DNA from: Humulus lupulus
Lineage: Eukaryota; Streptophyta; Magnoliopsida; Rosales; Cannabaceae
Reading direction: 5' to 3'
Length of the DNA stretch: 64,000 bases
NCBI RefSeq assembly: GCF_963169125.1
Contig: NC_084794.1
Location: 92,363,018 to 92,427,017, forward strand
Shown: positions 48,004 to 60,174 of the stretch, in pieces
Layout of the letters: each line of letters starts with the position of its first letter
How positions within the stretch are numbered: the first letter of the stretch is position 1
Program-made: the position numbers and the translations under genes
Notes under the pieces: model-generated
The model's database searches: none
Seen by the model: the letters and a program-made list of their open reading frames with translations, nothing else
What the model was told of the DNA's origin: nothing

Positions 48004-48590
48004 TCTTTTTATGTCTTACATTATTAGTTCAAAACTTTAAAGTTAACTTATTGACATCTATTTGTGAACATTTTATCTTTTAGAAACACATGGGTAGGTA
48101 ACCATTTGGTACCCTGTATTTTTGCAAAGTATCATTTTGGTACCATGTGTTTACAATAATGCTCATTTTGTACCCTATATTTTGAAACGTACATATTTGG
48201 TACCCTAAACTAAAATTTAATTAATAAAACTTTACTAATTTAATCAAACTGCTCTCAATTATATGAGTTCCAAATTTAAATTGTATTACTTAATTACATA
48301 TAACTAATGGCAGTTTGGTCATATTGACAAAATTTTATCTATCAAATGTGAGTCTAGGGTACCAAATATGTATGATTTTAAAATATAGGGTATCATATGA
48401 GCACTATTGAAAACAGAGGGTACCAAAACGATACTTTGCAAAAACACAGGGTACCAAATGAGCAAATTATCTTTTCTTTATGAACATTTTATAATGTATG
48501 TTTCTTTCATATTTTTATAAAAATTATTTGTTTTTTAGTTAATTAATTATATTTATCATCTATAATTAATTAAATTTAAATATTTCCGAA
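48004..48590 (+). other. CACTA 3' non-coding region
   Basis: AT-rich trailer of the transposase gene, interrupted by the small inverted-repeat element at 48082-48466. No coding. Confidence 0.5.
48082..48466. mobile_element. MITE with long terminal inverted repeats
   Basis: Arms of about 105 bp are complementary: CATTTGGTACCCTGTATTTT (48103-) and its inverse ending GGGTACCAAATG (48449-48460), both continuing with TTGCAAAGTATC. The word TTATCTTTT occurs on both sides (48073-48081 and 48467-48475); a 9-bp duplication would suggest a Mutator-like MITE. Exact limits are uncertain by about 20 bp. Confidence 0.75.
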
Positions 48591-49077
48591 AAAATTTATT
48601 TAACAATATGTACCAATAAATTGTATCATTGCCTACACATATATAAGTGTAGGTAAATGTGGGAACATAAAAGAATGCCACGTGGACCAATAAGCAACTA
48701 TCATGTGTAAAAAACGCTCACCAAGCCACGTCAACTGCCACATCATCCATTAAATGACACGCAATTGACCACATGTGTCATGTCAGGTGCCACATCATTC
48801 GCCACATCATCAATTAAATGACACATAATTAGCCACGTAGTGTGCCACGTATGATGCCACGTCAAACACTAGGTCAAGGACGTTGACCCATTTCTATGGG
48901 GTCCATGCAAGTTTTACCTACCAATATACTAATCGTAGGCAATGATACCTTTCTCGACTAACTATTACCTACCAATACAATATTGGTCAAAATATGTAGT
49001 TAAAGGGATTTACCTATCAATATGCTATCTTTACCCACGAATAATATTGGTAGGCAAATGCTAAATTTCTTGTAGTG
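48591..49077 (+). mobile_element. Right subterminal repeats and terminus of the CACTA element
   Basis: Contains GTAGGTAAA, ACCTACCAATA, ATTGGTAGGCAAA repeats in both orientations and several GCCACGT/CACATCAT words, and ends AAATTTCTTGTAGTG at 49077. The subterminal word matches that of the left end at 5333-5560. Confidence 0.8.
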
Positions 49078-49740
49078 TGAAAAGCTTCCTTAAGAAGCTT
49101 CTCATTTTACTTTTTGAACCAAATTAGATGTTGGTCAAATAAACGATTATGTTTATTATTGAGCAGCCCTACTCTATTCCTTTAAACACATATTATGTTG
49201 GTCAAACAAGATACTCACATCCCATTCTTCTTCTTCTTCTTCTTCTTCTTCTTCTTCTTCTTCTTCTTCTTCTTCTTCTCCTTCTTAGATATACATGTAC
49301 GACTACTAGGGAGATGAGCGACCAATAGATGACGATCTACTTCAACAAATGTTCGAAGACAACAAGCGAAACGAACCTTCATCTTCTTCTTCACCATCGT
49401 CTTTGAAAGAAGAACCAAATATCCAACATCATTTTTGCCTTGATCCATTAGACCGAACAAATCCATTCCATCGTAATGTTTCTGAGGTCGAGCAAGGAAT
49501 TTGCCAATATCTCCCAAGGGATTGGACATTTCTTGTTCAAGCAAATACTCCCAATGCTCTTCCTGTCATGATATTGATCATTGACCCTTCTTTACCAGTT
49601 CTTCCATCTGGTAATATTTCTATTGCAATTTCCAAATTCCCTTTGACTATGGTAAGAGAAAAAATTGTTGCCCATAAGTCGAATAGGTCTCAAAAACACC
49701 GTCATCTTGCTATTCGAGACTTAGATCCTCGTCCTATAAA
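49078..49740 (+). pseudogene. Element D continued: leader and gag-like ORF fragment
   Basis: 49078 resumes the sequence broken at 5332; the same order, uninterrupted, is seen at about 62985-63250 of D'. The frame starting near 49290 includes ERPIDDDLLQQMFEDN, matching GGERPIDDDLLALLFDDQ at 63220 in D'. It carries a Ser-rich run and reads to about 49740, where integrase sequence of a copia element follows without a gap. A (TTC)n microsatellite lies at 49226-49281 just before the ORF. Function unknown. Confidence 0.6.
49226..49281. repeat. (TTC)n microsatellite
   Basis: About 17 TTC units with one TCC interruption near the end. The minus-strand poly-Lys frame over it is an artefact. Confidence 0.97.
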
Positions 49741-51391
49741 TGATAGGGGCAGTGAATACTTTTCCAATAAATTAAATGTGTTTTTTGAGATGCATGGTAT
49801 AATACATGAATGTACAACCTCTTATACACCCAAAAAAAAATGGTATAGCGAAAAGAAAAAATAGAACATATGTTGAAATGATTAATGTTATGCTATTACA
49901 TGCAAATTTGAGTTTTGTGTTATGGGGAGAAGTCTTGCTAACCACTTTTCATATTCTAAACCAGATTCCTCTAAAGAAGAATCAAATCTCACCATATGAG
50001 ATATGGAGAGGAAAGAGGCCCAACCTAGGGTATCTCAAAGTGTGGGGGTGCCTTGCTTATTGCAATGGCACGGAGCCTAAAAGGACCAAGTTGGGTACAA
50101 AGGCCATCAAATGTGTATTTGTAGGCTATTCCTCAAATAGCAAGGCCTATAGGCTATTAGACTTAGAGTATAACGTGATAATTGAACATAGAGAAGTGGA
50201 GTTCTTTGAGATTTTGTTATTATAGAGACAATAAGCCTCAAGAACCATTCTCATCAGAAGGAAATAAAGAAGAGTTACCTTCAACGGTTGTAGAGCAACC
50301 GACATTGCCTAGAAGAAGTCAATGGCTTAAAGAGGTTGGATCACAAAATGAAACCTCTCAAGTGGGGACTCTTTACCTAGTAGAGAGAAACCATAAGGGA
50401 GACACTTGGAAGTATCCTATGGTACTTCAAGTGGAGGATGATCCTAAGACTTTCCGCGAAGTTATGTCCTCAAGGGACTCTAACTTTTGGAAAGATGAAA
50501 TAAATGATGGGAATGATTCAATTATGCATAAACACACTTGGAAGAATGTTGATCTACAACAAGGATCAAAGCCAATAGGTTGCAAGTGCGTATTTTGAAA
50601 GAAATAAAACACTAGTGGGACCATTCAAGCCTATAAGGCTAGATTGATGGCCAAAAGATTTAGACAAAATGAGGGTATATATTATTTTGATACCTTTGCA
50701 TCGATAGCAAGGACAACATCTATAAGCTTGTTGTTTGCCTTATCATCAATACACAACCTATATGTCCATCCAATGGATGTCCAAACAAAATTTCTAAATG
50801 GTAACCTCAATGGGGAAGAGTATATGGAACAATCGGAAAGGTTTGTTCTAAGGGGGAAATGAACATGAGGTGTGTACGCTTGTTAAATCATTATATGGTT
50901 TAAAACAAGCACCAAAACATTAGTATGAGAAGTTCGATGAGGTCATTGTTTCAGATGGGTTAAGACACAATTGTGAGGACAAGTGCTTATACTCTAAGAT
51001 TTGTGATGACTATGTCATCTTAGTGTGTCTATATGTTGATATTAAGTAATGACATGAAAGGCATTATAGAAACAATGAAGCTTCTATCTTCTAGCTTCAA
51101 AATGAAGGACCTTGGAGAGGTTGATACCATATTAGGTTTTAAAGTTAGAGGAAATGTCGACGGGTATGCCTTAGGTTAGGCTCATTATGTTGAGAAAATG
51201 CTTGAAAAGTTTAGTCATCTTAATATAAAAGAGACAAACACACCTTTCGATCAAGTTCAAAAGCTTGAAAAGAATGAAGAGAGAGTGGTGGCTCAACTAA
51301 AGTATGCAAGTGCAATTGGGAGTTTGATTTATGCCACTCATTTTACTAGAGCGGGCATTGTATATACGGTTAGTAAACTAAGTAGGTTTAC
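49741..51391 (+). pseudogene. Outer Ty1/copia polyprotein, first part (5'-truncated)
   Basis: Starts inside the integrase core (GSEYFSN...GIIHECT), then the integrase C-terminal block (WGEVLLTTFHILNQIPLKKN, YEIWRGKRPNLGYLKVWGC, VGYSSNSKAYRLLDL), then reverse transcriptase (SKPIGCKCVF, YKARLMAKRFRQNEG, HPMDVQTKFLNGNL). Several stops and shifts; the catalytic YVDD is damaged (YVDI at about 51033, after which codons are missing). Ends at SKLSRFT, where the inner copia inserted. LTR, gag and protease are absent on the left. Confidence 0.85.
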
Positions 51392-51739
51392 TATTGAGAT
51401 TGGTTAAATATAATGGTTAAGATGTTCACACGTTGAGGTGAAAAACACTTAACGGTTTTCACTTAAAGAGAAGTGAAAATATGAGATTGTATAGAAGGCA
51501 TCTAAAAGTTACTTTTGTAGGTCTAAAGTGATACAATGAGGTATCCAAACATTCCCAAGAAGTTCGGTAGCTTTTGGAGCAATTTTAGGACCATTGAAAG
51601 GGTCCAAAGTCAGAGAGGGTGGCAATGTGTCACCCCCTAAGTGGCGTAGCATCGCCAAAATGCGAAGGGCTTCAAAAACCCTAGCAGGCGATGCATCTCC
51701 TGCTAGTAGGCGACATATCGCCTGACGTGCGATACATCG

Positions 51740-54189
51740 TGTAACACCCTGGATAACCAAGACTGCCACACTGTGTATTTTAAATAGCGCTTAACTCGAT
51801 ATACGAGTCATTAGACCAGAAATGTGCATCTAAGTGTCATTAATGGCCAGGGTTAAAATTTAGGTCAAAAGGAATGGATATTTTATTGAAAACATTAAGT
51901 TGTACATGGGATCCCATAAAAGTGTTTACAAAGTTGTTTGCAATCAAAAACTTCCATTACAATTTGAAAGTTACAATTTGTCAATCTAAGCGGCAAAAAT
52001 AAGGTTAAACCCAGTTCCCCTGAAACACCTTGGTCGTGGTGGTCAAGCGGCCCCATATGTACACGTCACCACCTAAGCTCTCCACTCAAGGCTGGTTAAG
52101 CTTTTCTTTCCCTTTACCTGCACCACATAGCACCCGTGAGCCAAGGCTCAGCAAGAAAATTTATTACTGCATGTATACAAGTATTAATAAATTATTTTGG
52201 AATCATTCTGAGGCTTGCAGCCCTAATCAGATGACTGTGAGTCATCCTGGGGTCCTGTGCCCTGAATAGGTAACTGTGAAGTCATTATGGGGTCCTACGC
52301 CTTGAATAGATGACTATTAAGTCATCCTGGGCTCCTGTGCCCTGAATAGATGACTATTAAGTCATCCTGGGCTCCTGTGCCCTAGCCATGTGACTATCAA
52401 GTCACTCTGTGCCTTTTAGCCCTACTTCTAAGTAACTAGCCAAGCGTTTTAGTTTTCTTCGACCATTGGGTCGGACGAGCGTATAATGCTCTATTGATTA
52501 GATCTAATCATATCGACCAGCGCTCGTTGTGCTATTGGCACTCTTGACTCATAAGTCAATGCCATACGACCAATGTTCAACACTATTGTCGTTCCTAATT
52601 GATAAGCCAAAGCTTCACGAACAGCACTCAATACTATTGTCGTTTCTGACTAATAAGTCAGTGCGTTTCTCTAGTAAACAATGCAACCAAGCATTCATGA
52701 TGCAACAGATATCCATATATAGAGCACTCAACATGCTTCATCAATAATCATGTATGTCACATAATGAGTGCAATTTTCTTACCTCAGGCTCAAGCGTAAA
52801 ATAAGTTAAGAACGACCCTAGCCTTAGGCCCTCAGGGGCAACCCAATCATAACCAAATATAAAATCCCATCAATAAAATGAGCAATAAAAGGTTCCCAGA
52901 CCAAGCCCTAGCCCTCGGGACCTCGAACTCTACTAAACCGGGTACTAGGTTAGATCCCGAGCCTTAAGGTTCGAAAACCCGCCCTTAAAACCAAGTAAAA
53001 CCAAGCCTAGCCAAAAAGGAACATGCGGGCCACGACCTACCACCAAGGTTCGCGGCGTGCCTCCCAGACAGACAGCCCCCCATTATGGGTGCCAGGGGTG
53101 GGTCGTGACTTGCCCTTGAGGGTCGCGGCGTGCCATGCAGATAGAGCCTCATCAAGGCTCTGGGGTTCGCTCAGGTCACAGCGCCCAAGAACACGGCCGC
53201 GACTGGACCCAGTGAACCCAACTCCCCTGCATTTTCTTCAATCCAAACTCAGCCAAAACACAACCAAACAATCCCAATATCAAAACAAAACCTTAAAACC
53301 ACATAACCACCAATCTAGCAATAAAATCCAAGCTTCATAACACTCAAAACACCACCAATAACCCAATTCCATGATCAAACTTCCAAGCTTATAAATAACA
53401 TTAAAAACAGAGGAAAACTCAAATTTTAAGCTTAGAATCATTACCTTAACTATGAATCAATACCTCCTAGCTGCAGCAATTCAATCTTAAACCTCAAGCT
53501 CTATAACTCCAAGCTTGAATCCTTAACCTTAGCCTCCAGAAATCACACCGAGAGAGAAAGGGAATGGTCGAGAGAGAGAAAGAGAGTACTTTGTTTTCTG
53601 TGGTTCATTCTACAGCCTTCCCCCTTTTTTAATACTATCCAATTGGCGTAAAATGACTAAATTTCCCCTAGGGCCAATCTACTTCCTCAAAGCCACCCAA
53701 GGGAAATTTGGTCATTAACACCTATCCCGTTAATTATAATTAACGTCCTATAATTCTCGTTATTCCCAATATCCTCAAATAATCACCAAATCATTTCCCA
53801 TTACCCGCACATTCCCGGTAATGTACTAAGTACCAAATTACCCCTAGGCTCACCCCGAGCCCAGTAATTAACCCCGTTATGACTAAACCACTAATTTTCT
53901 TCCTATGATCGTCTCATGCCGAATAGCTAAAATATATCAACATAATAATTTGGTCTCACCCATATATCACATACATGCACATAAATATACAAATATGTCC
54001 TCAACGGGAAAAAATTACGAAAATGCCCTTCTTATAAGAAATGACCCACATACATGCAAATACAATCATATGATAATACAACACACATAATCATGCATAT
54101 CATAACATAATAATGCATTAAATCAATTATTGCCCTCCTGGCATCCTAATCCAAGCACTAAGCCATATTAAGGAATTTGGGATGTTACA
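51740..54189 (-). mobile_element. Solo LTR, family C-related, with perfect CATCG duplication
   Basis: TGTAACACCC to GGGATGTTACA, flanked by CATCG at 51735-51739 and 54190-54194. Carries the core TTTACCTGCACCACATAGCACCC (52112-52157), a 40-bp tandem array (52228-52395) and GC-rich palindromic words (53030-53210: TTCGCGGCGTGCC, GTCGCGGCGTGCC). Inserted in the LTR of the inner copia. Confidence 0.93.
52228..52395. repeat. Minisatellite, about 40 bp x 4
   Basis: Units of about 40 bp share AAGTCATCCTGGGCTCCTGTGCCCTGAATAG. The third and fourth are nearly identical, the first two more diverged. Confidence 0.9.
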
Positions 54190-54900
54190 CATCGCCTGGG
54201 CGGTAATTTAGGGTCGTACAATTGACGTAAAATGCTCCAAATGATGTGTTTTAAATGTTCTAATCCTATTAGTTAGACTAATGATGATGCCTACACTATA
54301 TATATGGGTTATTAGAGTTGAAAGGCCTTGATCACACTTTCCAACTCTCTCTCTAACCTCATTATCTCTCTAGCTTTCTAAGACCAAGGTTTTCTCCAAG
54401 AAACTCATCAAGCATTGCTTGACTTGAATGAGTTTTAAGGCTTTTTCAATCCCAAATCTCATTCTTATTAGTTGAAGCTTCAAGCAACTGGGAAGGCTTG
54501 GAATAGATATTTTGGACAACAATATCATTATTGTGTATAAGCCTTAGAAGTTCCCCAAGTTTGAAGATTCAAGTTTCTCAATACAAAGGTTGTATCTCTC
54601 CAACCCTAATCTTATATTTTGTCATTCTATTATGTTTTTCATTATTGGTATTGATGATTAAATGTATCTAAGTTCATCTTATCATCATTTAATCAATTAG
54701 TTATTTATATTCAATATTAGCACTCATACCATGAACATGTTTCTTTGATTATCAAGAATTGCATTCATAATTTGAATTTGAATCTTGATCAACATCGAGG
54801 GTTTGGAATATTGCATTATTATCATTATTCATTGTTGATTTTCAAAGAGTAAAGCCATATATTCCCAACAATCAAAATCTCTAATCTAATTACTTTCATT

Positions 54901-57900
54901 TTGTGTTTTGTATTATCAATAATGAGGGAAATTGGTTCATCTTCTACAACCTTCAAATCCTTGTTTCAAGATTTGGTTTGTGTTGGACACATAACCATGA
55001 AAGATCAAAGAAAGCTCTATTTGGAAATGCTCTACATGAATGTGGATATGTATACAAAGTCTTCATCAACAATGGATGAGACAACTCAATGGGATTTCAT
55101 GCTTAAGGAGATTGGTATCATCAAATTCCTTATTTCTAAATGTGTAGATTTCAAGAATTTTAATGAAATGTGTTTTCTGCCACATTTTTGTGAGTTTGAG
55201 ATCATTTTTTATATTAAGAGTACAATGGTGAATGTTAATAAACAATTCAAGGGTTATTGTTGTACTTGTTTTATTTGTAAAGTTGTTGATCCTCACGTGA
55301 TACATGGTAATTGTAAAATTAACCATAATAAGATTAGGGTTAAGGCAATTGATGTTAAGATCATTGCACTTTTAAATGAATTTAATTTGGTCACTTTAAT
55401 TGATGATGAGATCTTTGTGACTTTTATTAAATTTAATGCATTTAATGAGGAATGTATTGTAACCCTAACTGAGAATAATGCATTTGATGAGGAATGTATG
55501 ATAACCCTAAAGAGAATTGACATGGTTCACACATGTAGTGATGAGACTAATGCAACCTTAAGAGAAGGTGAACATGTCAATGCAATTTATGAAGAGATCA
55601 TTGCAAAACAAAGTGAAGATACAAAGGTTAATGCATTTGATGTTGAGATCATTGCAAACCTAAGTAATGATACCAAGGCAAATGCAATTGATGTTGAGAT
55701 CATTGCAACCTTAAGTGAAGTTAATGCAACCCAAGGAAAGGTGCAATGATGGTGGTATGATAATTGTGCCACCATTCATGCAACCTATAATAAAACTCTT
55801 TTCAAAACCTTTGAAAAGTGCAAAGGTGGGACTTGAAGTCTAAATGGGAAATAAAAAGATATCAAAGGTACTTGGAATGGTCTGCATTGATGTGTTCTTC
55901 ACTAATAGAAAGAAAGTGACCATAATTAATGTTTTATGTGTTCCCGATATGACTAGAAACATTATGAGTGGAAGTCTATTGAGTAAATCTGGTATCAAAA
56001 TGGAGTTTGAATTCGGTAAACTCACTTTGACTAAATTGGGCACTTTTGTGGGAAATGATTATACATGTGATGGAATGATCAAACATTGTGCTCTTGATAG
56101 TGACAATAATGATATGGCATCTAAATCTTGCAATGTGATTAATTCTAATTTTATTACTTTATGGCATAATAGACTTTCTCATATAGGTTATATCACAATT
56201 AAAAAAGTTGTTAAATGTGGATTAATTAATTTTTATGTGAATGAGCATGATAAATATGAATTATGTGTTAAATCTAAAATGGTAAAGAAACTCTTTTCAA
56301 GTGTTGATAGTGTTCAAACTTGCTAGATTTAATACATAGTGATTTATGTGAATTGAATGGCATGTTGACTAGAGGAGGAAATAGATACTTCATAACTTTT
56401 ATACATGATTACTCTAGGTATACTTATGTGTATTTACTTAAGAGTAAGGAAGAGGAATTTAATGCATGTAAAATCTATATAGGTGAAGTAGAAAATCAAT
56501 TTGAAAGGAAAATACAGACTCTTAAAAGTGATAAAGGTGGTGAATACTTTTCAAATGATTTCAATTTGTTTTGTGAACAACATGGTATTATACATGAATG
56601 CACTACACCATACACTCCACAACAAAATAGAATAGCTTAAAGAAAGAACAAGACTTATCTTGAGATAATTAACTCTATGCTTTTACATGCTAAATTGTGT
56701 TATAATTTGTGGGGTGAAGCCTTTCTTGCAGCATGTCATATATTGAATCAAATTCCTATAAAAAAGAACAATGTGTCTCCATATGATTTATGGAGAGGAA
56801 AGAAGCCTAACTTAGGCTGTCTTAAAGGGTGGGGGTGCCTTTCTTATTGCAAGAGCACGGAGCCTAAAAGGACCAAGTTGGGTCAAAGGGTCATAAAGTG
56901 TGCATTTGTTGGCTATGCCTCAAATAGCAAGGCCTATAGGCTATTAGACTTGGAGTCTAATGTGATAATTAAATCAAAAGAAGTGGAGTTCTTTGAGAAT
57001 ATGTTATATTGTGATAGTAACTCTCAAGAACCCACAAGTGTTGGAGAATCTCTTAAAGAGAAAGATGCAAAAGTTGATGAGCAACCTATATTGCCTCGAA
57101 GAAGCCAAAGGATTAAAGAGTTGGGATCAATTGAGAAATGTTCTCAAGTAGAGATACTCTATGGAAGACTTGAAGAAGTCACATGAAAATTTCCTATGAT
57201 TCTTCAATTGAGGATGATCCCAAAACCTACCAAGAAGCAATGTCTTCGTGAGACTATGTTTTTTGGAAGGTGGCAATAAATGATGAGATAGATTCAATTA
57301 TGTAAGACCACACATGGGAATTAGTAGACCTTACACAAGGTTCAAAACCAATTGGGTGCAAATGGGTATTTCGAAGGAAATATCTCACTTATGGCACATA
57401 CAATCCTTCAAAGCTAGATGAGTAGCTAAAGGGTTAAACAAAAGGAAGGAATTGATTACTTTGACACGTATGCATCGGTTGCTAGGACAACCACAAATAT
57501 AGTTTTATTTTTCTTATCATCAATATATAACATTTATGTTCATCAAATGGATGTCAAAAAGGCATTCCTAAATGGAGATCTCGATGAGGATATTTATATG
57601 GAACAACCGGAGGGTTTTGTTCTAAAGAAAAATGAACATAAAGTGTGTAGGCTTGTTAAATCATTATATGGTTTAAAACAAGCACTGAAACAATGGCATG
57701 AGAAGTTTGATAAAGCTATTGTTTCGAATGGGTCTAGAAAAAATAATAGAAAAGTGCTTATACTCTAAGACTTATGATGATTGTCATATTGATGTGTATA
57801 TATATTGATGATTGTTGATTTTGAGTAATGAGATTAGAGACATAACAGAAATGAAGATGTTTCTATCTTCCACTTTCTAAATGAAGAACCTTTGAGAGGT

Positions 57901-58628
57901 CGATACCTTCTTTGGTATAAAAGTGACAAGAAATAGTGGGGGTTATACCTTAAGTTAAGCTCACTTTGTTGAGAAAGTTCTTGACAAGTTTAGTAATCTC
58001 AAAATCAAAGAGGCGAATACACCATTTGATTCAAGCATAAAGCTTGAAAAGAACAATGGTAGAGTGGTTAGTAAACTAAGTGGGTTTACTAGCAATCAAA
58101 GTATGGAACATTGAAAAGTGATTGAGAGAGTTCTAGGGTACCTTAAAAAGACAAAGCAGCTAGGCCTCCAATATTCAAAGTTCCCAAAGATACTTGAAGG
58201 ATATTCCGATGTGTGTTTGATATCAAGTGTAGGAGATAATCTCTCCATAAGTGGTTGGGTGTTTATGCTCAAAAGAGGAGAGGTTTTTTAGGGTCCAAAG
58301 AAACAAACATATATTTCACTCAACCATGGAGAATGATTTTACAACTCTAGCGATAAATGGCAAAAAAGGCCAAGTGGCTTAGGAATTTCATAAGGAATAT
58401 CCCAATGGTGATAAACAAGCCACATTAGCTAGAGCTTATAATGGCATGAAAAGTCTATACATATAAGTCTAAGACATGAGTATATGAGACAATTGATTTA
58501 AGGAGGAATCATATTGATCGCATGTATAAAGACAAGTGAGAACTTATCAGATCCATTTACAAAACCTCTTGCGAAGAGGTTAGTAAGTTCTACTTCAAAA
58601 GGGATGGCAATAAAACTCTTAGAATAGT
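54901..58628 (+). pseudogene. Inner Ty1/copia gag-pol, decayed
   Basis: An open frame of 282 residues (54901-55749) occupies the gag position. It has a Cys-rich stretch (YCCTCFICK...) and a C-terminal tract of degenerate repeats around NA(F/I)DVEIIA(N/T)LS, unlike usual copia Gag. Straight after its TGA, the same frame reads WWYDNCATIHATYN, the protease site with DNCA in place of DSGA. Then gag-pre-integrase (LWHNRLSHIGY-type block, 56160-), integrase (SDKGGEYFSND, HGIIHECTTPYTPQQNR), RT (MDVKKAFLNGDLDEDIYMEQ, YIDD at about 57795) and RNase H (GYSDVCLISSVGDNLSISGW). Many stops and shifts. Near 58060 a stretch of about 27 codons before SKLSGFT is missing compared with the outer element. Confidence 0.85.
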
Positions 58629-59180
58629 ATATTCACCAATGATTGCAACCTAACTCCAAACTTGTGAACACCAAGGGCAAGAGTTCAATGGGTAAGAGCA
58701 AGTTATTGGGTGAATAGTTACAACACTAACAAAATCATGAGTTCCATCCAAGGAGGGTTAGTGTTGGTGGCTACCGAGTGAGGGTTAGCCTAAGGCTTTT
58801 AATGAAGTTCAGTTATGTGCAACAAGCATCTCTAAAGGTAGCAACGATGTTGTAAGAACTTTACCTATGTGAACTTAGAGGTTGTGCCGCCTCTCATGGG
58901 AGTTGGAGTTTCTCCCTGGAAAGTTCATGAAATGGATGAGCACATGGCCATATGAGTGTTAAGCGAGAAAAGTGGGAAAATGAATGGTCAAGTGGAGGTG
59001 TTTGTGGTGTTACCGGTTTTATCATTAAGGAGTACTTGTTTCAATCTTTAAGACACCAATGACTTTGATAAGGCTTTGTAATACTTTCACTAAGATAAAG
59101 TTTAAATCGAAAGATACTTCATTTTATGCACCAAAACTGTTAAGCTAAGAAAGAAGATTATATTTAACCATGCGGGGGAA
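58629..59180 (+). other. Inner copia 3' untranslated region and polypurine tract
   Basis: Non-coding; the same order of words (CAAGGGCAAGAGTTCAATGGG, GGGAGTTGGAGTTTCTCC-like) recurs after the RNase H of the outer element (60757-61323). Ends TGCGGGGGAA at 59171-59180, the polypurine tract abutting the LTR. Confidence 0.7.
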
Positions 59181-60169
59181 TGTTGAGATTGGTTAAATAT
59201 AATGGTTAAGGTGTTTACACGTTGAGGTGCAATATATTTAACGATTTTCACTTAAAGAGAAGTGAAAACATGAGATTGTGTAGAAGGCTTCTAAAAGTGA
59301 CTTTTGTGGGTCTAAAGTGATACAATGTAGTATCCAAACATTCCCAAAAAAATTGGTAGCATTTAGAGCAATTTTAGGACCATTGGAAGGGTCCAAAGTG
59401 AGAGAGAGTGGCGATACGCCGCCCTCTAAGTGGTGTAGCATCGCCAAAATGTGAAGGGCTTCAAAAACCCTAGCAGGCGATGCATCGCCTGGGCAGTATT
59501 TTAGGGTCGTACAATTTACGTAAAATGCTCCAAATGATGTGTTTTAAATGCTCTAATCATATTGGTTAGATTAATGATGATGCCTACACTATATATATGG
59601 GTTATTAGAGTTGAAAAGTCTTGATCACACTTTTCAAATCTCTGTCTCTCTCTAACCTCATTCCCTTCCTAGCTTTCTAAGACCAAGGTTTTCTCCAAGA
59701 AACTCATCAAGCATTGCTTGACTTGAATGAGTTTTAAGGCTTTTTCAATCCCAAATCTCATTCTTATTAGTTGAAGCTTCAAGCAACTGGGAAGGCTTGG
59801 AATAGATATTTTGGACAACAATATCATTATTGTGTATAAGCCTTAGAAGTTCCCCAAGTTTGAAGATTCAAGTTTCTCAATACAAAGGTTGTATCTCTCC
59901 AACCCTAATCTTATATTTTGTCATTCTATTATGTTTTTCATTATTGGTATTGATGATTAAATGTATCTAAGTTCATCTTATCATCATTTAATCATTTAGT
60001 TCTTTATATTCAAGATTAACATTCATATCATGAACATGTTTCTTTGATTATCAAGAATTGCATTCATACTTTGAATTTGAATCTTGATCAACATCTAGGG
60101 TTTGGAATATTGCATTATTATCATTATTCATTGTTGATTTTCAAAGAGTAAATCCATATATTCCCAACA
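59181..60169 (+). mobile_element. Inner Ty1/copia 3' LTR
   Basis: TGTTGAGATTGG to ATTCCCAACA, 989 bp. TATA-like CTATATATATGGG at 59588-59600. About 100 bp upstream is CAGGCGATGCATCGCCTGGG (59475-59494), a near-perfect palindrome. Confidence 0.92.
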
Positions 60170-60174
60170 TTTAG

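Larger units (their letters stand above)
51392..54870 (+). mobile_element. Inner Ty1/copia 5' LTR (interrupted by a solo LTR)
   Basis: Starts TATTGAGATTGG (TGTTGAGATTGG in the 3' copy) and ends ATTCCCAACA. Removing 51740-54194 leaves about 1.0 kb that matches 59181-60169. Target duplication TTTAC (51387-51391) against TTTAG (60170-60174); the uninterrupted related site GTTTACTAGCAA at 58087 supports TTTAC as original. TATA-like CTATATATATGGG at 54296-54307. Confidence 0.9.

Noticed and set aside
49215..49544. Minus-strand frame ending in poly-lysine
   Set aside because: Produced by the (TTC)n repeat, antisense to the D ORF.
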